DNA of 64,000 bases from Pararhizobium sp. (lineage in GTDB: Bacteria; Pseudomonadota; Alphaproteobacteria; Rhizobiales; Rhizobiaceae): contig JAURWE010000131.1 of assembly GCA_030655075.1 (NCBI GenBank), positions 150,783 through 214,782 on the forward strand, written 5' to 3'. The position numbers and the translations under genes were made by a program. The notes under the pieces are model-generated. The model made no database searches. It was not told where the DNA came from and saw only the letters and a list, made by a program, of their open reading frames with translations. Positions 42,960-50,950 of this stretch are shown in pieces (position 1 is the first letter of the stretch; each line of letters starts with the position of its first letter).

Positions 42960-45548
42960 TCAGTCCTCCATCTCGCCCATGGGCATGTCCGGCATGTCCC
43001 GCCCACCTGAAATTATGCTGCGTTTACCGACGTGGTTGGCCGGCCCGACGAGACCTTCCTTTTCCATGCGCTCGACCAGCGAGGCTGCCCGGTTGTAGCC
43101 GATCGACAGGCGGCGCTGGATGTAGGAGGTTGAGCACTTCTTGTCGCGCAGCACCACCTTCACCGCCTTGTCGTAGAGGTCATTGCCGTCCTCTTCGGCC
43201 ATGTTGCCCTTGTCGAAAACGGCGCTGTCCTCGTCGCCTGCCTCGTCCATCTCCTCGGCATCTTCGGTGACGGTGCCCAAATATTCCGGCCGGCCCTGCG
43301 TTTTCAGATGGGCGACGACCTTCTCCACTTCCTCGTCGGAAACAAAGGGCCCGTGAACGCGCGCAATGCGTCCGCCGCCGACCATGTGCAGCATGTCGCC
43401 CTGGCCCAGCAGATGTTCGGCCCCCTGCTCGCCGAGAATGGTGCGGCTGTCGATCTTCGACGTCACCTGGAAGGAAATGCGGGTCGGAAAGTTGGCCTTG
43501 ATCGTGCCGGTGATGACATCGACCGACGGGCGCTGCGTCGCCATGATCAGGTGAATGCCGGCTGCACGCGCCATCTGCGCCAGGCGCTGGATCGCGCCTT
43601 CGATTTCCTTGCCGGCCACCATCATCAGGTCGGCCATCTCGTCGACGATGACGACGATGTAGGGCATCTGCGCGAGGTCCATCTCCTCCTGCTCGTAGAT
43701 CGCCTCGCCGGTCGAGCGGTCAAAGCCGGTTTGCACGGTGCACAGCACCGTCTCGCCCTTGGCCCGCGCCGAAGCAGCCCGCGCGTTGTAGCCGTCGATG
43801 TTGCGCACGCCGAGCCGCGACATTTTCTTGTAGCGCTCTTCCATCTCGCGCACAGCCCATTTCAGCGCCATCACGGCCTTCTTCGGATCGGTCACGACAG
43901 GCGTCAGGAGATGCGGGATTCCGTCGTAGACCGACAGTTCCAGCATTTTCGGATCGACCATAATCAACCGGCATTCTTCCGGCTTCAGACGGTAGAGCAG
44001 CGACAGGATCATCGTGTTGATCGCAACCGACTTGCCGGAACCGGTGGTGCCGGCCACCAGCAAATGCGGCATCTTGGCAAGTTCGGCGATGACGGGTTCG
44101 CCGCCAATGGTCTTACCGAGGCAGAGCGCCAGCTTGAAGCGCGTCTCGTCATACTGCTCCGACTCGATCAACTCGCGGAAATAGACGGTTTCGCGGATCG
44201 GGTTGGGCAGTTCGATGCCGATGACATTGCGGCCGGGCACGACGGCGACACGGGCCGACAGCGCCGACATGGAGCGGGCGATATCGTCGGCAAGGCCGAT
44301 GACGCGCGAGGATTTGACGCCCGGCGCCGGCTCGAATTCATAGAGTGTGACGACCGGACCCGGCCGCACGTCGATGATTTCGCCGCGAACGCCAAAGTCC
44401 TCCAGCACACTTTCGAGGAGCCCGGCGCTCTGTTCCAGCGCCTCCTGCGTGATCTGCGCCGTCTCCTGAACGGTGGGCTCCTGCAGCAGGTCGATCGACG
44501 GGAATTCGTAGTCGCCCGGCACAGGCGCCACGGCAGCCGGTTCGGCGCGCTTGACGATGGCGCGCGGCGTGATGTCGACGGCGCGCTGCTCCACAACAGG
44601 GATAACGGCAACGGGGGCCACAGCTGCGACAGGCGCCGGCGTTGCAACATGAACCGCAGCCACCGGCTGCGTCGCAGCAACGGCGCGCACCGCACGGATA
44701 CGCGGCGCGACCGGGCGCTCGGGCACGGCAACGACAGGCGCACTGACCGGAACCGCTGCTCTCGACGCAGCGTTGCGGGTCGACACTTCGCGGTAGAGCG
44801 CCGTCACGGAATTGAGCGGCGCGTGAAATTCCGGCAGCGGCACGTGAACGACCGGCGCCAGCGTCTCCAGCTTCGCTTCCAGATCCATGCTTTCCCAGAA
44901 AACGGCATCCGACACATAGATCGGCAGCTTGTGAGCCGCCTTCTGCGCGGCCGGCAAAGCCTTGGCCGGCTCCAGCGGATAACAAACGAGATCAAGGTCC
45001 AGATCATGGGCGCTGATATCAGCGGACGCGGTCCTTGCCGCCATCTCCTGTTCCAGGCGCAGCGACAAGGCGCGGATACCGTGAACCGGCGGCGGCACCG
45101 GCTCTGCGACAGAACGCAGCGCGACGGTGGCGGGTGCAGCGGCCACGCGGACCGGCTCGGCCTTTGCCAGAGCTTCCTCGATCTGCTCCTGCAAGGCCGC
45201 GACCGGCACAGGTGCCATCATCTCATCGCGCCCGCCGGGCCCTTTCTTGGCGCTCTCAGGCGTCCGGGTAAACCGCACGTTCGGCCGCAGCGCAAAGGCC
45301 GTCTGCCAAACGGGCTTATCAGCGCGCCCCTCGATCTGGTCGGCAGCAGCTACGTCGGCACTGGCGCGCTGTGCAACCGGCACCTCTGCGGCGTCCTTGC
45401 GGGTCTCGTGGTTCTGGCGGTATTTTTCCGCCTTCGACAGCAGATATTCGTGCTTCTTGATCTCGGCTGCAGACCGCTCCGGGCCATCCGCAGGAGCGCC
45501 GCCTCCGCCATCAACGGAATTGGAAATATTGGTTCGGGAAATACGCAT
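42960..45548 (-). CDS. ftsK: FtsK/SpoIIIE-type DNA translocase without N-terminal membrane domain
   Basis: An 862-residue translocase. The N-terminal 400 residues are Ala/Val/Pro-rich, charged in places and lack the four membrane helices of E. coli FtsK. The motor follows: alpha part with VRPGPVVTLYEFEPAPGVKSSRV, Walker A AGTTGSGKSVAINTMI (about residue 499), Walker B YIVVIVDEMADLMMVAGKEIE, and IHLIMATQRPSVDVITGTIKANFPTRISF. The C-terminal gamma winged helix (KKCSTSYIQRRLSIGYNRAASLVERMEKEGLV) reads KOPS-like DNA. Rhizobia often carry a second, membrane-bound FtsK elsewhere; this would be the soluble one. Start 45548 or 45581. Confidence 0.92.
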   Translation of the reverse strand: MRISRTNISNSVDGGGGAPADGPERSAAEIKKHEYLLSKAEKYRQNHETRKDAAEVPVAQRASADVAAADQIEGRADKPVWQTAFALRPNVRFTRTPESAKKGPGGRDEMMAPVPVAALQEQIEEALAKAEPVRVAAAPATVALRSVAEPVPPPVHGIRALSLRLEQEMAARTASADISAHDLDLDLVCYPLEPAKALPAAQKAAHKLPIYVSDAVFWESMDLEAKLETLAPVVHVPLPEFHAPLNSVTALYREVSTRNAASRAAVPVSAPVVAVPERPVAPRIRAVRAVAATQPVAAVHVATPAPVAAVAPVAVIPVVEQRAVDITPRAIVKRAEPAAVAPVPGDYEFPSIDLLQEPTVQETAQITQEALEQSAGLLESVLEDFGVRGEIIDVRPGPVVTLYEFEPAPGVKSSRVIGLADDIARSMSALSARVAVVPGRNVIGIELPNPIRETVYFRELIESEQYDETRFKLALCLGKTIGGEPVIAELAKMPHLLVAGTTGSGKSVAINTMILSLLYRLKPEECRLIMVDPKMLELSVYDGIPHLLTPVVTDPKKAVMALKWAVREMEERYKKMSRLGVRNIDGYNARAASARAKGETVLCTVQTGFDRSTGEAIYEQEEMDLAQMPYIVVIVDEMADLMMVAGKEIEGAIQRLAQMARAAGIHLIMATQRPSVDVITGTIKANFPTRISFQVTSKIDSRTILGEQGAEHLLGQGDMLHMVGGGRIARVHGPFVSDEEVEKVVAHLKTQGRPEYLGTVTEDAEEMDEAGDEDSAVFDKGNMAEEDGNDLYDKAVKVVLRDKKCSTSYIQRRLSIGYNRAASLVERMEKEGLVGPANHVGKRSIISGGRDMPDMPMGEMED

Positions 45549-45873
45549 GAGAACCTGCACATTCATAGAGATCACGGACATCGCGACACAGTGTTTTCAA
45601 TAGAAAATAAAGGTTAATCGCTCCTTTCGAACGGACCCTCCCGGCGCGCATTTCGGAGACCAAAACCAAACCGGAATGCGGTTTTCGAGCCGCAAAATCA
45701 ACGATACCAAGCACTTCAGAGCGTTAAAAAAATCGTCCCACGGAAAGAAAAATAAGGTCCTGCGTCAATGACGAAAACCTCGCCAAAACGGCTCAGCAGG
45801 GCACGGAAACCCGTGCCCTGCTGAGCAATTTTCGCCATTGAAAGACGCGTTAAACGCCAGATTTTGAACGGCC
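45549..45873. other. Intergenic region upstream of ftsK
   Basis: About 325 bp without a gene, AT-rich near 45720-45780. It must carry the ftsK promoter; apart from the hairpin at 45791-45826 no structure stands out. Confidence 0.45.
45791..45826 (-). terminator. Strong 16-bp hairpin after the DUF2778 gene
   Basis: GCTCAGCAGGGCACGG (45791-45806) and its exact reverse complement (45811-45826) around the loop AAAC. It lies 48 bp past the stop of the minus-strand DUF2778 gene and is followed on that strand by CGTTTTGG. The likely role is a transcription terminator. Confidence 0.75.
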
Positions 45874-47202
45874 TCAGGCCCCTCTGGAGATCAGCGATGC
45901 AATCTGCGTGCGCGACTTCGGCAGGCTCGGCACGACGATCAGCGTATCGATCTTGCCGCGCTTGAAGGCCTTGAGGAAAGGCTGGTAGTCGCGGAATGCG
46001 ACACAGCCATGCGAATTGCCGTTCTTGCCGAGCAGATAGGAATGGGTGAGCAGACCGGTACGGCCATGGGGATGGACACCATTCACCGGCGTCATGCGCA
46101 GGGCCTCTACGCCGTGGAACCGCTTTTCCCGCATGGTCAGCTTGAAGGTTCCCGGCGGTGTCGAGCCGCGCATCTTCTTGTGCACGAACCGCGGATTGTC
46201 GCGCGCTTCATCAATGCCGGAATGCGCCTCGAGCTTGGAACCGTCAGGCATGTAGACGCGCCCGGCCGAGATATCGTAGATCGCCACTCTGGTGCCGCTT
46301 CCCGGCCAGCCGCGTTTGCTTTCGCCACCACCGAACAGACCGTCGAACAGGGTCTTGTTCGGCTTTGCATAAGCCAGCTCGTTCGCAACCGTGCGCTGCT
46401 TGTCGGCTTTGGCCTCCGCCTTTGCCTTTGCATCGGCCTTGGTCTTCGCCAATGTTTCCTTCGCCAGCGCTTCTCTGGTCTGTTTTGTCTCGTCTTCCGG
46501 CGTCTCGATAACGGCCTTGGCCACAGCCTCGGGCTTCACCTCGACGTCAGGTACGGCCTTGGCCAGCCGCTCGGGACGCGCTTCCGGCAACGGGATCGTC
46601 TCGGGCAGTTCCGAAACGGAATCGAGAAGTGACGGCCCCTGCTGTTCGGCAAGCACCAGCCCGAATGGCTTGGCCATGGTGCCGTCTTCGAGTGGCTTGT
46701 TTTCAACAAGCGCCGTCACAAGGATCGGCTGGCCGGCCTGCTGGCGGGCTTCCGCCACGGCCTTTTCGGCTCGCAACTGTGCCGCCGCGACAGCGAACGC
46801 GCGCGCCTTTTCGTTGGATTTTTTCTGAAGCAGCGCCGTCTTGACCGCCGCCATCTTGTGATGCGACTTGACGATGAGATCTGCCGTCAGCCTGTCACGC
46901 TCGGCCTGATCGACAGGCTGCGAGGACAGGCGCGAGAATTTGCGGATGTGAACCAGACGCTGGTGCGGCTCGGTCTCGACGACCGCCTTCAAGCCCAGCG
47001 ATGCCTGGAGCTTTCCACTATCCTGAGCCGAGAGAACGGGTGTCATGGTTTGCACGGGCGTTACCGTCGCCATGCTCCAGGACAAAGCTGCACCGGTAAA
47101 AGCGCCGACAACACCGATAAGCAGGCCCCGCAACCGTGCCGGGCGAGCTTTTGATTTCCGTTGCGAACGGACCTTGCTGGAGACTTTAACTGCTGACGCC
47201 AT
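45874..47202 (-). CDS. DUF2778 (Tlde1-like, L,D-transpeptidase fold) membrane-anchored protein
   Basis: A 442-residue protein. A basic N-terminus (about 1-25) precedes one membrane helix (LLIGVVGAFTGAALSWSMATV), then about 250 residues of low-complexity Ala/Lys/Glu/Val-rich linker (ALAKETLAKTKADAKAKAEA). The C-terminal 150 residues are the DUF2778 domain: GTRVAIYDISAGRVYMPDGSKLEAHSG, HGVEALRMTPVNG, and the catalytic motif HSYLLGKNGNSHGCVAFRDYQPF with His and Cys. The domain is known from type VI secretion effectors that cut or exchange peptidoglycan peptides; here it sits on a chromosomal, membrane-anchored protein without nearby secretion genes, so a housekeeping wall role is more likely. 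Confidence 0.83.
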   Translation of the reverse strand: MASAVKVSSKVRSQRKSKARPARLRGLLIGVVGAFTGAALSWSMATVTPVQTMTPVLSAQDSGKLQASLGLKAVVETEPHQRLVHIRKFSRLSSQPVDQAERDRLTADLIVKSHHKMAAVKTALLQKKSNEKARAFAVAAAQLRAEKAVAEARQQAGQPILVTALVENKPLEDGTMAKPFGLVLAEQQGPSLLDSVSELPETIPLPEARPERLAKAVPDVEVKPEAVAKAVIETPEDETKQTREALAKETLAKTKADAKAKAEAKADKQRTVANELAYAKPNKTLFDGLFGGGESKRGWPGSGTRVAIYDISAGRVYMPDGSKLEAHSGIDEARDNPRFVHKKMRGSTPPGTFKLTMREKRFHGVEALRMTPVNGVHPHGRTGLLTHSYLLGKNGNSHGCVAFRDYQPFLKAFKRGKIDTLIVVPSLPKSRTQIASLISRGA

Positions 47203-47469
47203 GATACACGTTACCCGACACTGGTGACTCGGATCGGCACAGGCAAAAACAACAGCTGCCGGAACCGTTACACGGGGACCGACGCCGTGCCATAGGGCCC
47301 GATCTCATGTCCTCAAGGCAAAACAATGACAAACTATGGTAAGCAAATGGTTTACGGCAACACCGGCATTTTAGGAAAAGCGCCGGCGGCAAGATTCGGC
47401 AGCAGGTCCACGCCTTGCAAATGCAGGCCGCAGACTTATGTGAACCTCTGCTAAACGGAGACAGCCAGC

Positions 47470-47964
47470 ATGTTCAAATCGACCCGCGCCCTCATCCTTG
47501 GAAGTGTCTTGCTCCTTGCGTCGTCCGCCTCCCGGGCAGAACAGGTCGGAGAAGTGGGCGTCGATTGGAGCGGGAACGATATCATTGTCGATGCGGTCAC
47601 TGATCCGAAGGTCGAGGGTGTGACGTGTCACGTTACCTACTTTGATCGCGGCGTCATCGACCGTCTGCGCAACGGCAACTGGTTCGAGGACCCGTCCAAC
47701 AACTCCATCGCCTGCCGGCAGACCGGCCCCATCACCATCGGCGATATCGATCTGGGCGAAGATGGCGAGGAAGTGTTCCGGGAAGGCCTGTCGCTCATCT
47801 GGAAATCGCTGATCGTCAACCGGATCTACGACAAGAAAAACAACACCCTGATCTATCTGGCCCATTCGCGTGAACTGGTGGACGGTTCGGCCAAGATGGC
47901 GATTTCCACCGTGCCGCTCTACAACCAGAATGCCATCTGGACGAACGGCCAACCTGCACAGTAA
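47470..47964 (+). CDS. creA: CreA-family exported protein
   Basis: A 164-residue protein with a signal peptide (STRALILGSVLLLASSASRA) and the CreA signature: EQVGEVGVDWSGNDIIVDAVTDPKVEGVTCHVTYFDRG, then NSIACRQTGPI and LSLIWKSLIVNRIYD. CreA proteins are widespread periplasmic proteins of unknown function. The gene is divergent from the DUF2778 gene (267 bp apart; nothing specific seen in between) and ends at a strong bidirectional terminator. Confidence 0.92.
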   Translation: MFKSTRALILGSVLLLASSASRAEQVGEVGVDWSGNDIIVDAVTDPKVEGVTCHVTYFDRGVIDRLRNGNWFEDPSNNSIACRQTGPITIGDIDLGEDGEEVFREGLSLIWKSLIVNRIYDKKNNTLIYLAHSRELVDGSAKMAISTVPLYNQNAIWTNGQPAQ

Positions 47965-47976
47965 AGCCCATACGAA

Positions 47977-48011
47977 AAAAACCCTGAGGCCGTGTGGCGC
48001 TCAGGGTTTTT
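47977..48011. terminator. Bidirectional terminator between creA and the first YYxG gene
   Basis: AAAAACCCTGAG (47977-47988) and CTCAGGGTTTTT (48000-48011) form a perfect 12-bp stem with an 11-nt loop. The A-run and T-run let it act on both strands, ending creA rightward and the small exported-protein gene leftward. Confidence 0.88.
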
Positions 48012-48030
48012 AGGGACGTAGTAGCTGAGA

Positions 48031-48333
48031 TTAGATGCCGTTCGGATCTTCCATCGGCTGCTCGGCACCCTTGTAGTAGGAGCCGTCCTGCGTCGGGAAA
48101 GCGCGGTCGTTATCGCGGCCATTGTCGCGGATCGAGCCGGTTGCCGTTCCATCGACGCCAGGCAGGATGACACGGTCGTTGCGGTTCATGTTCGAATGCC
48201 GATCGATGCCATGATAGTAGTCACCCTGGTTGGACGGCGAGTCCGAAGACGTAGCCGACTGCGCCATGGCACCACCGATAGCGGCAGACGAGAGCAGAAA
48301 CGCGGCGGCGATAATCTTGATTGATTTGGTCAT
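48031..48333 (-). CDS. Small exported protein with YYxG motifs (paralogue 1)
   Basis: Member of a family of four tandem paralogues that I do not recognise from any named family. About 100 residues from the ATG at 48333, after AAGGAGAACGACA. Signal peptide MTKSIKIIAAAFLLSSAAIGGAMA, then a polar, probably unfolded mature part with two copies of a YYxG motif: QGDYYHGIDRHSN and DGSYYKGAEQP. It also shares the TGSI word with its paralogues. Monocistronic: ECF-like promoter at 48384-48409 and terminator at 47977-48011. Function unknown; export and low complexity suggest an envelope or extracellular role. Confidence 0.8.
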   Translation of the reverse strand: MTKSIKIIAAAFLLSSAAIGGAMAQSATSSDSPSNQGDYYHGIDRHSNMNRNDRVILPGVDGTATGSIRDNGRDNDRAFPTQDGSYYKGAEQPMEDPNGI

Positions 48334-48383
48334 TGTCGTTCTCCTTGACTTGGGTTCGAGGTTCACTGTGATTACAGGGAGTA

Positions 48384-48409
48384 AACGGCCGACCCTCGAA
48401 AATGTTTCC
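48384..48409 (-). promoter_or_regulatory. ECF-sigma-like promoter of YYxG paralogue 1
   Basis: Minus strand GGAAAC (48409-48404), 16-nt spacer, CGTT (48387-48384), about 50 nt before the start codon. The same layout recurs before the other three paralogues. Confidence 0.65.
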
Positions 48410-48584
48410 TTAATAATTCATATATTTTTATAAATTTATATTTCAAATAGTTACTAATATACGGATGGAGGCGGTATCTATTGAAAACTTGCGATAAAAC
48501 TTCCAAACTATACAATGCTTAAGCGATATACATCCGATTCTGTTATGCAAACCATTTCGACCTTAAGGCCAGCCTTGTGCATAG

Positions 48585-48614
48585 AAAAATCCCGGCACAG
48601 TTTGCTGTACCGGG
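48585..48614 (-). terminator. Terminator of YYxG paralogue 2
   Basis: CCCGGCACAG (48591-48600) pairs with CTGTACCGGG (48605-48614), one mismatch, loop of 4. On the minus strand it is followed by ATTTTTC, a normal T-run. It lies 24 bp after the stop codon. Confidence 0.8.
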
Positions 48615-48637
48615 ACTTTTCAAAGTAAATTTCAGTA

Positions 48638-48961
48638 TTACTGAGCCATTGGTTTTTCAGCACCCTTGTAATATTCGCCATCGCCACCAGAAAACGTAGC
48701 TGGCGAATTCGACGTATCGATGCTTCCTGTGCTCATCCGATCAACCTGCGGCATGCGATCGATACCCTGATAATAAGCACCTTCACCACCAGGAACGACA
48801 ACCGGTACAATGCCGCCGCCGATGGTCGTGCCATCGACCGAGGCGTTCGGATCAACGCCCTGATAGTAGTCGCCCTGGTTGGAAGACTGGGCCATGGCAC
48901 CTGTGAGAGCGGCCGAAGAAAACAGCATGGCTGCTGCAACGATTTTGAAAGACTTGGTCAT
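48638..48961 (-). CDS. Small exported protein with YYxG motifs (paralogue 2)
   Basis: A 107-residue member of the four-gene array. Signal peptide MTKSFKIVAAAMLFSSAALTGAMA. The mature region has three evenly spaced motifs: QGDYYQGVDPNAS (about 30), EGAYYQGIDRMPQVDRM (about 62) and DGEYYKGAEKPM (about 96), with STGSID between the second and third. No cysteines and few hydrophobic residues. Almost the same sequence as paralogue 3, indicating recent duplication. ATG at 48961 follows CAGGAGAAATACA. Own promoter at 49013-49038 and own terminator at 48585-48614. Confidence 0.82.
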   Translation of the reverse strand: MTKSFKIVAAAMLFSSAALTGAMAQSSNQGDYYQGVDPNASVDGTTIGGGIVPVVVPGGEGAYYQGIDRMPQVDRMSTGSIDTSNSPATFSGGDGEYYKGAEKPMAQ

Positions 48962-49012
48962 TGTATTTCTCCTGAACGAGGGTTCGTCGTCTGAGTAATT
49001 TCACATGGAGAT

Positions 49013-49038
49013 AACGGGTCACCTGGCAAAAGGTTGCC
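49013..49038 (-). promoter_or_regulatory. ECF-sigma-like promoter of YYxG paralogue 2
   Basis: Minus strand GGCAAC (49038-49033), 16-nt spacer, CGTT (49016-49013), about 51 nt upstream of the start codon. The spacing is identical to paralogues 1 and 4. Confidence 0.65.
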
Positions 49039-49115
49039 TGAACAAACAGAAACGCCGATCACGCTAGCGTGATGTTTAAATAGACATTTTTGAACCAGAA
49101 ACAGCCTGAAACGGC

Positions 49116-49148
49116 AAAGCCCCGGAGACCGATCGGCTCCGGGGCTTT
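49116..49148 (-). terminator. Terminator of YYxG paralogue 3
   Basis: AAAGCCCCGGAG (49116-49127) and CTCCGGGGCTTT (49137-49148), perfect 12-bp stem, loop of 9, 26 bp past the stop codon. The T-run on the minus strand is short. Confidence 0.78.
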
Positions 49149-49174
49149 GAAATGGAAATAAAAGATTACACCGA

Positions 49175-49492
49175 TTAGAGCGGCTTGTTGACACCCGTGT
49201 AATATTCACCGTCACCGCCGCTGAACGGTGTGCGGGCATTCGAGTTGTCAATGCTGCCGGTGCTCATGCGGTCGACCTGCGGCATGCGGTCGATACCCTG
49301 ATAGTAGGCACCTTCACCGCCGGGAATGACGACTACGGGAACACCGCCACCGCTGGTCATGCCATTCACGGATGCGTTCGGGTCAACGCCCTGATAATAG
49401 TCGCCCTGGTTGGAAGGGGCAGCCTGCGCGAAGCCGGCAAAGGCCGAAACCAGAAGAGCGGTGGCTGCAATCGTTTTGAAAGACTTGGTCAT
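49175..49492 (-). CDS. Small exported protein with YYxG motifs (paralogue 3)
   Basis: A 105-residue member of the array, from the ATG at 49492 (preceded by CAAGGATGATAACA). Signal peptide MTKSFKTIAATALLVSAFAGFAQA. Three motifs: QGDYYQGVDPNASVNG, EGAYYQGIDRMPQVDRM and DGEYYTGVNKPL, with STGSID between the last two. It is very close to paralogue 2 except for the signal peptide and a few linker residues. A longer frame to 49537 exists but the extra residues lie in the 5' untranslated region. Function unknown. Confidence 0.82.
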   Translation of the reverse strand: MTKSFKTIAATALLVSAFAGFAQAAPSNQGDYYQGVDPNASVNGMTSGGGVPVVVIPGGEGAYYQGIDRMPQVDRMSTGSIDNSNARTPFSGGDGEYYTGVNKPL

Positions 49493-49538
49493 TGTTATCA
49501 TCCTTGTTGGGTTCATTGTCGATGGATACAAACACATC

Positions 49539-49565
49539 TACGGGATGGATCGCAGAAATGTTTCA
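49539..49565 (-). promoter_or_regulatory. ECF-sigma-like promoter of YYxG paralogue 3
   Basis: Minus strand TGAAAC (49565-49560), 17-nt spacer, CGTA (49542-49539), about 46 nt upstream of the start codon. It is slightly degenerate relative to the other three. Confidence 0.5.
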
Positions 49566-49726
49566 GAGTTTCAAAAAATAGGGCATCACTGTACTGTGAA
49601 TTTTACGTGATACTTCGAAGATGGAGATATGTCGCACGCCGGAATGTGCGGATATGACAGGCCGTACAGACATGAGAAAAAGTTTCCGAAGATTAAATCT
49701 GGATTATCAAAGCAGGACATCAGAAA

Positions 49727-49756
49727 AAACCCCGGCGCCGCAAGGCACCGGGGTTT
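49727..49756 (-). terminator. Terminator of YYxG paralogue 4
   Basis: AAACCCCGGCGCC (49727-49739) pairs with GGCACCGGGGTTT (49744-49756), one mismatch, loop GCAA. On the minus strand the stem runs into TTTTTTC. It lies 26 bp past the stop codon. Confidence 0.82.
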
Positions 49757-49782
49757 CAAGTCACGCCTGTCAGATTGGGCGA

Positions 49783-50109
49783 TTATCGGGTCGGCGGGTT
49801 CACGCCTTCGTAATATTCGCCTTCACCGCGGGTATAAGGAACAGGCTCATCGAGACTGTCGATGCTGCCGGTCCTCATCGAATCGACCTGCGGAAGACGC
49901 TCGGCACCGGCATAATAATCACCTTCATCGGGAAGGACTGCAGCAGCATCGTTACTGGGAACAATGACCCGGCGATTGATGACGGGGTTCGGGTCAACGC
50001 CCTGATAATAATCACCCTCATCCGGCTGCACCTGTTGAGCAAAAGCGCCGCCAGCGACGGCCGAAGACAGCAGAAGAGCTGCGGTGATGATCTTGAACGA
50101 ACGTTTCAT
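49783..50109 (-). CDS. Small exported protein with YYxG motifs (paralogue 4)
   Basis: The most divergent member, 108 residues. Signal peptide MKRSFKIITAALLLSSAVAGGAFA. Three motifs: EGDYYQGVDPNPVINRR, EGDYYAGAERLPQVDSM and EGEYYEGVNPPTR, with RTGSID between the last two. The motif spacing is the same as in paralogues 2 and 3 although linker sequences differ, so the repeat spacing seems constrained. The ATG at 50109 follows AAAAGGAGACTGAAA. ECF-like promoter at 50150-50175, terminator at 49727-49756. Function unknown. Confidence 0.82.
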   Translation of the reverse strand: MKRSFKIITAALLLSSAVAGGAFAQQVQPDEGDYYQGVDPNPVINRRVIVPSNDAAAVLPDEGDYYAGAERLPQVDSMRTGSIDSLDEPVPYTRGEGEYYEGVNPPTR

Positions 50110-50149
50110 TTTCAGTCTCCTTTTAACGGGTGTTGATCGTCGAAAAGGA

Positions 50150-50175
50150 AACGGAGCACCGCCGATAAGGTTGCC
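50150..50175 (-). promoter_or_regulatory. ECF-sigma-like promoter of YYxG paralogue 4
   Basis: Minus strand GGCAAC (50175-50170), 16-nt spacer, CGTT (50153-50150), about 40 nt before the start codon. Confidence 0.65.
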
Positions 50176-50231
50176 TCTTGCATCATCACACTGCCGTGAG
50201 GTTTGCGCGAGCGTTGGTCGCTATGGCGCCA

Positions 50232-50861
50232 TCACGGCGCGCGCAAAACGTCGCTGGACGAAACCCGCTTGATGCCGGCCGCCTGCATCTCCGCCTCTGC
50301 CGCTTCGACGCCGGCAGGATCAATCCCCCGGCTGGCGTCGGCAATGAACCGCACCTCGACACCGGGCAACATTGCCACGGCATCGAGCGCCGAGGCCTTG
50401 ACGCAATAGTCCGTAGCAAGGCCGCAGACGTCGAGAACCGTCGTTCCCTGTTCCGTCAGATAGGCGGCAAGCCCGGTCAGCGCCGCATGGTCATTGTCGC
50501 GAAAGGCCGAATAGCTGTCGACGTCGCGGTTCTCACCCTTGCGCTGGATAAAGTCGATGTCGGCCATGTCCAGTCCCGGATGGAAGGCCGCATCCAGCGT
50601 GTTCTGCACGCAATGGTCCGGCCACATCATCTGCGGCTGCCCGCCAAGCTGGCCCATCTCAAAGGGCCTCTTGCCCGGATGCTGCGAGGCAAAGCTGCCA
50701 TGGTCGGCCGGGTGCCAGTCCTGCGAGGCCACGATCAGGTCGTAGCCGCCCTCTTCGATCAGCCGGTTGGCCACCGGCACCACAGCCTCGCCGCCGGGCA
50801 CGGCAAGATTTCCGCCGGTGCAGAAACCGACCTGGATATCGACGAGAAGCAGTGTTTTCAT
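50232..50861 (-). CDS. pncA: Nicotinamidase
   Basis: Hydrolyses nicotinamide to nicotinate in NAD salvage. 209 residues from the ATG at 50861. Catalytic triad is visible as Asp in LLVDIQVGFCTGG (about 9), Lys in IQRKGENRDVDSYSAF (about 106) and Cys in GLATDYCVKASALDA (about 152). The metal-binding set SQDWHPADHGSFA (about 46-58) contains the Asp and His ligands. Cytosolic, monocistronic. The 122 bp between it and the YYxG array contain the promoter of paralogue 4. Confidence 0.95.
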   Translation of the reverse strand: MKTLLLVDIQVGFCTGGNLAVPGGEAVVPVANRLIEEGGYDLIVASQDWHPADHGSFASQHPGKRPFEMGQLGGQPQMMWPDHCVQNTLDAAFHPGLDMADIDFIQRKGENRDVDSYSAFRDNDHAALTGLAAYLTEQGTTVLDVCGLATDYCVKASALDAVAMLPGVEVRFIADASRGIDPAGVEAAEAEMQAAGIKRVSSSDVLRAP

Positions 50862-50950
50862 GAGGCCTGACTCCGGCAGCAAACAGATTGTGCCGTCACC
50901 TTAGAGCAGCAGACAGAAACCTGTGAAGCCTTTTCCCGGCAATCGGCAAC

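Larger units (their letters stand above)
48334..48637. other. AT-rich spacer between YYxG paralogues 1 and 2
   Basis: About 304 bp without a gene, AT-rich around 48410-48540. It holds the promoter of paralogue 1 (48384-48409) and the terminator of paralogue 2 (48591-48614). The middle shows no further structure. Confidence 0.6.
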
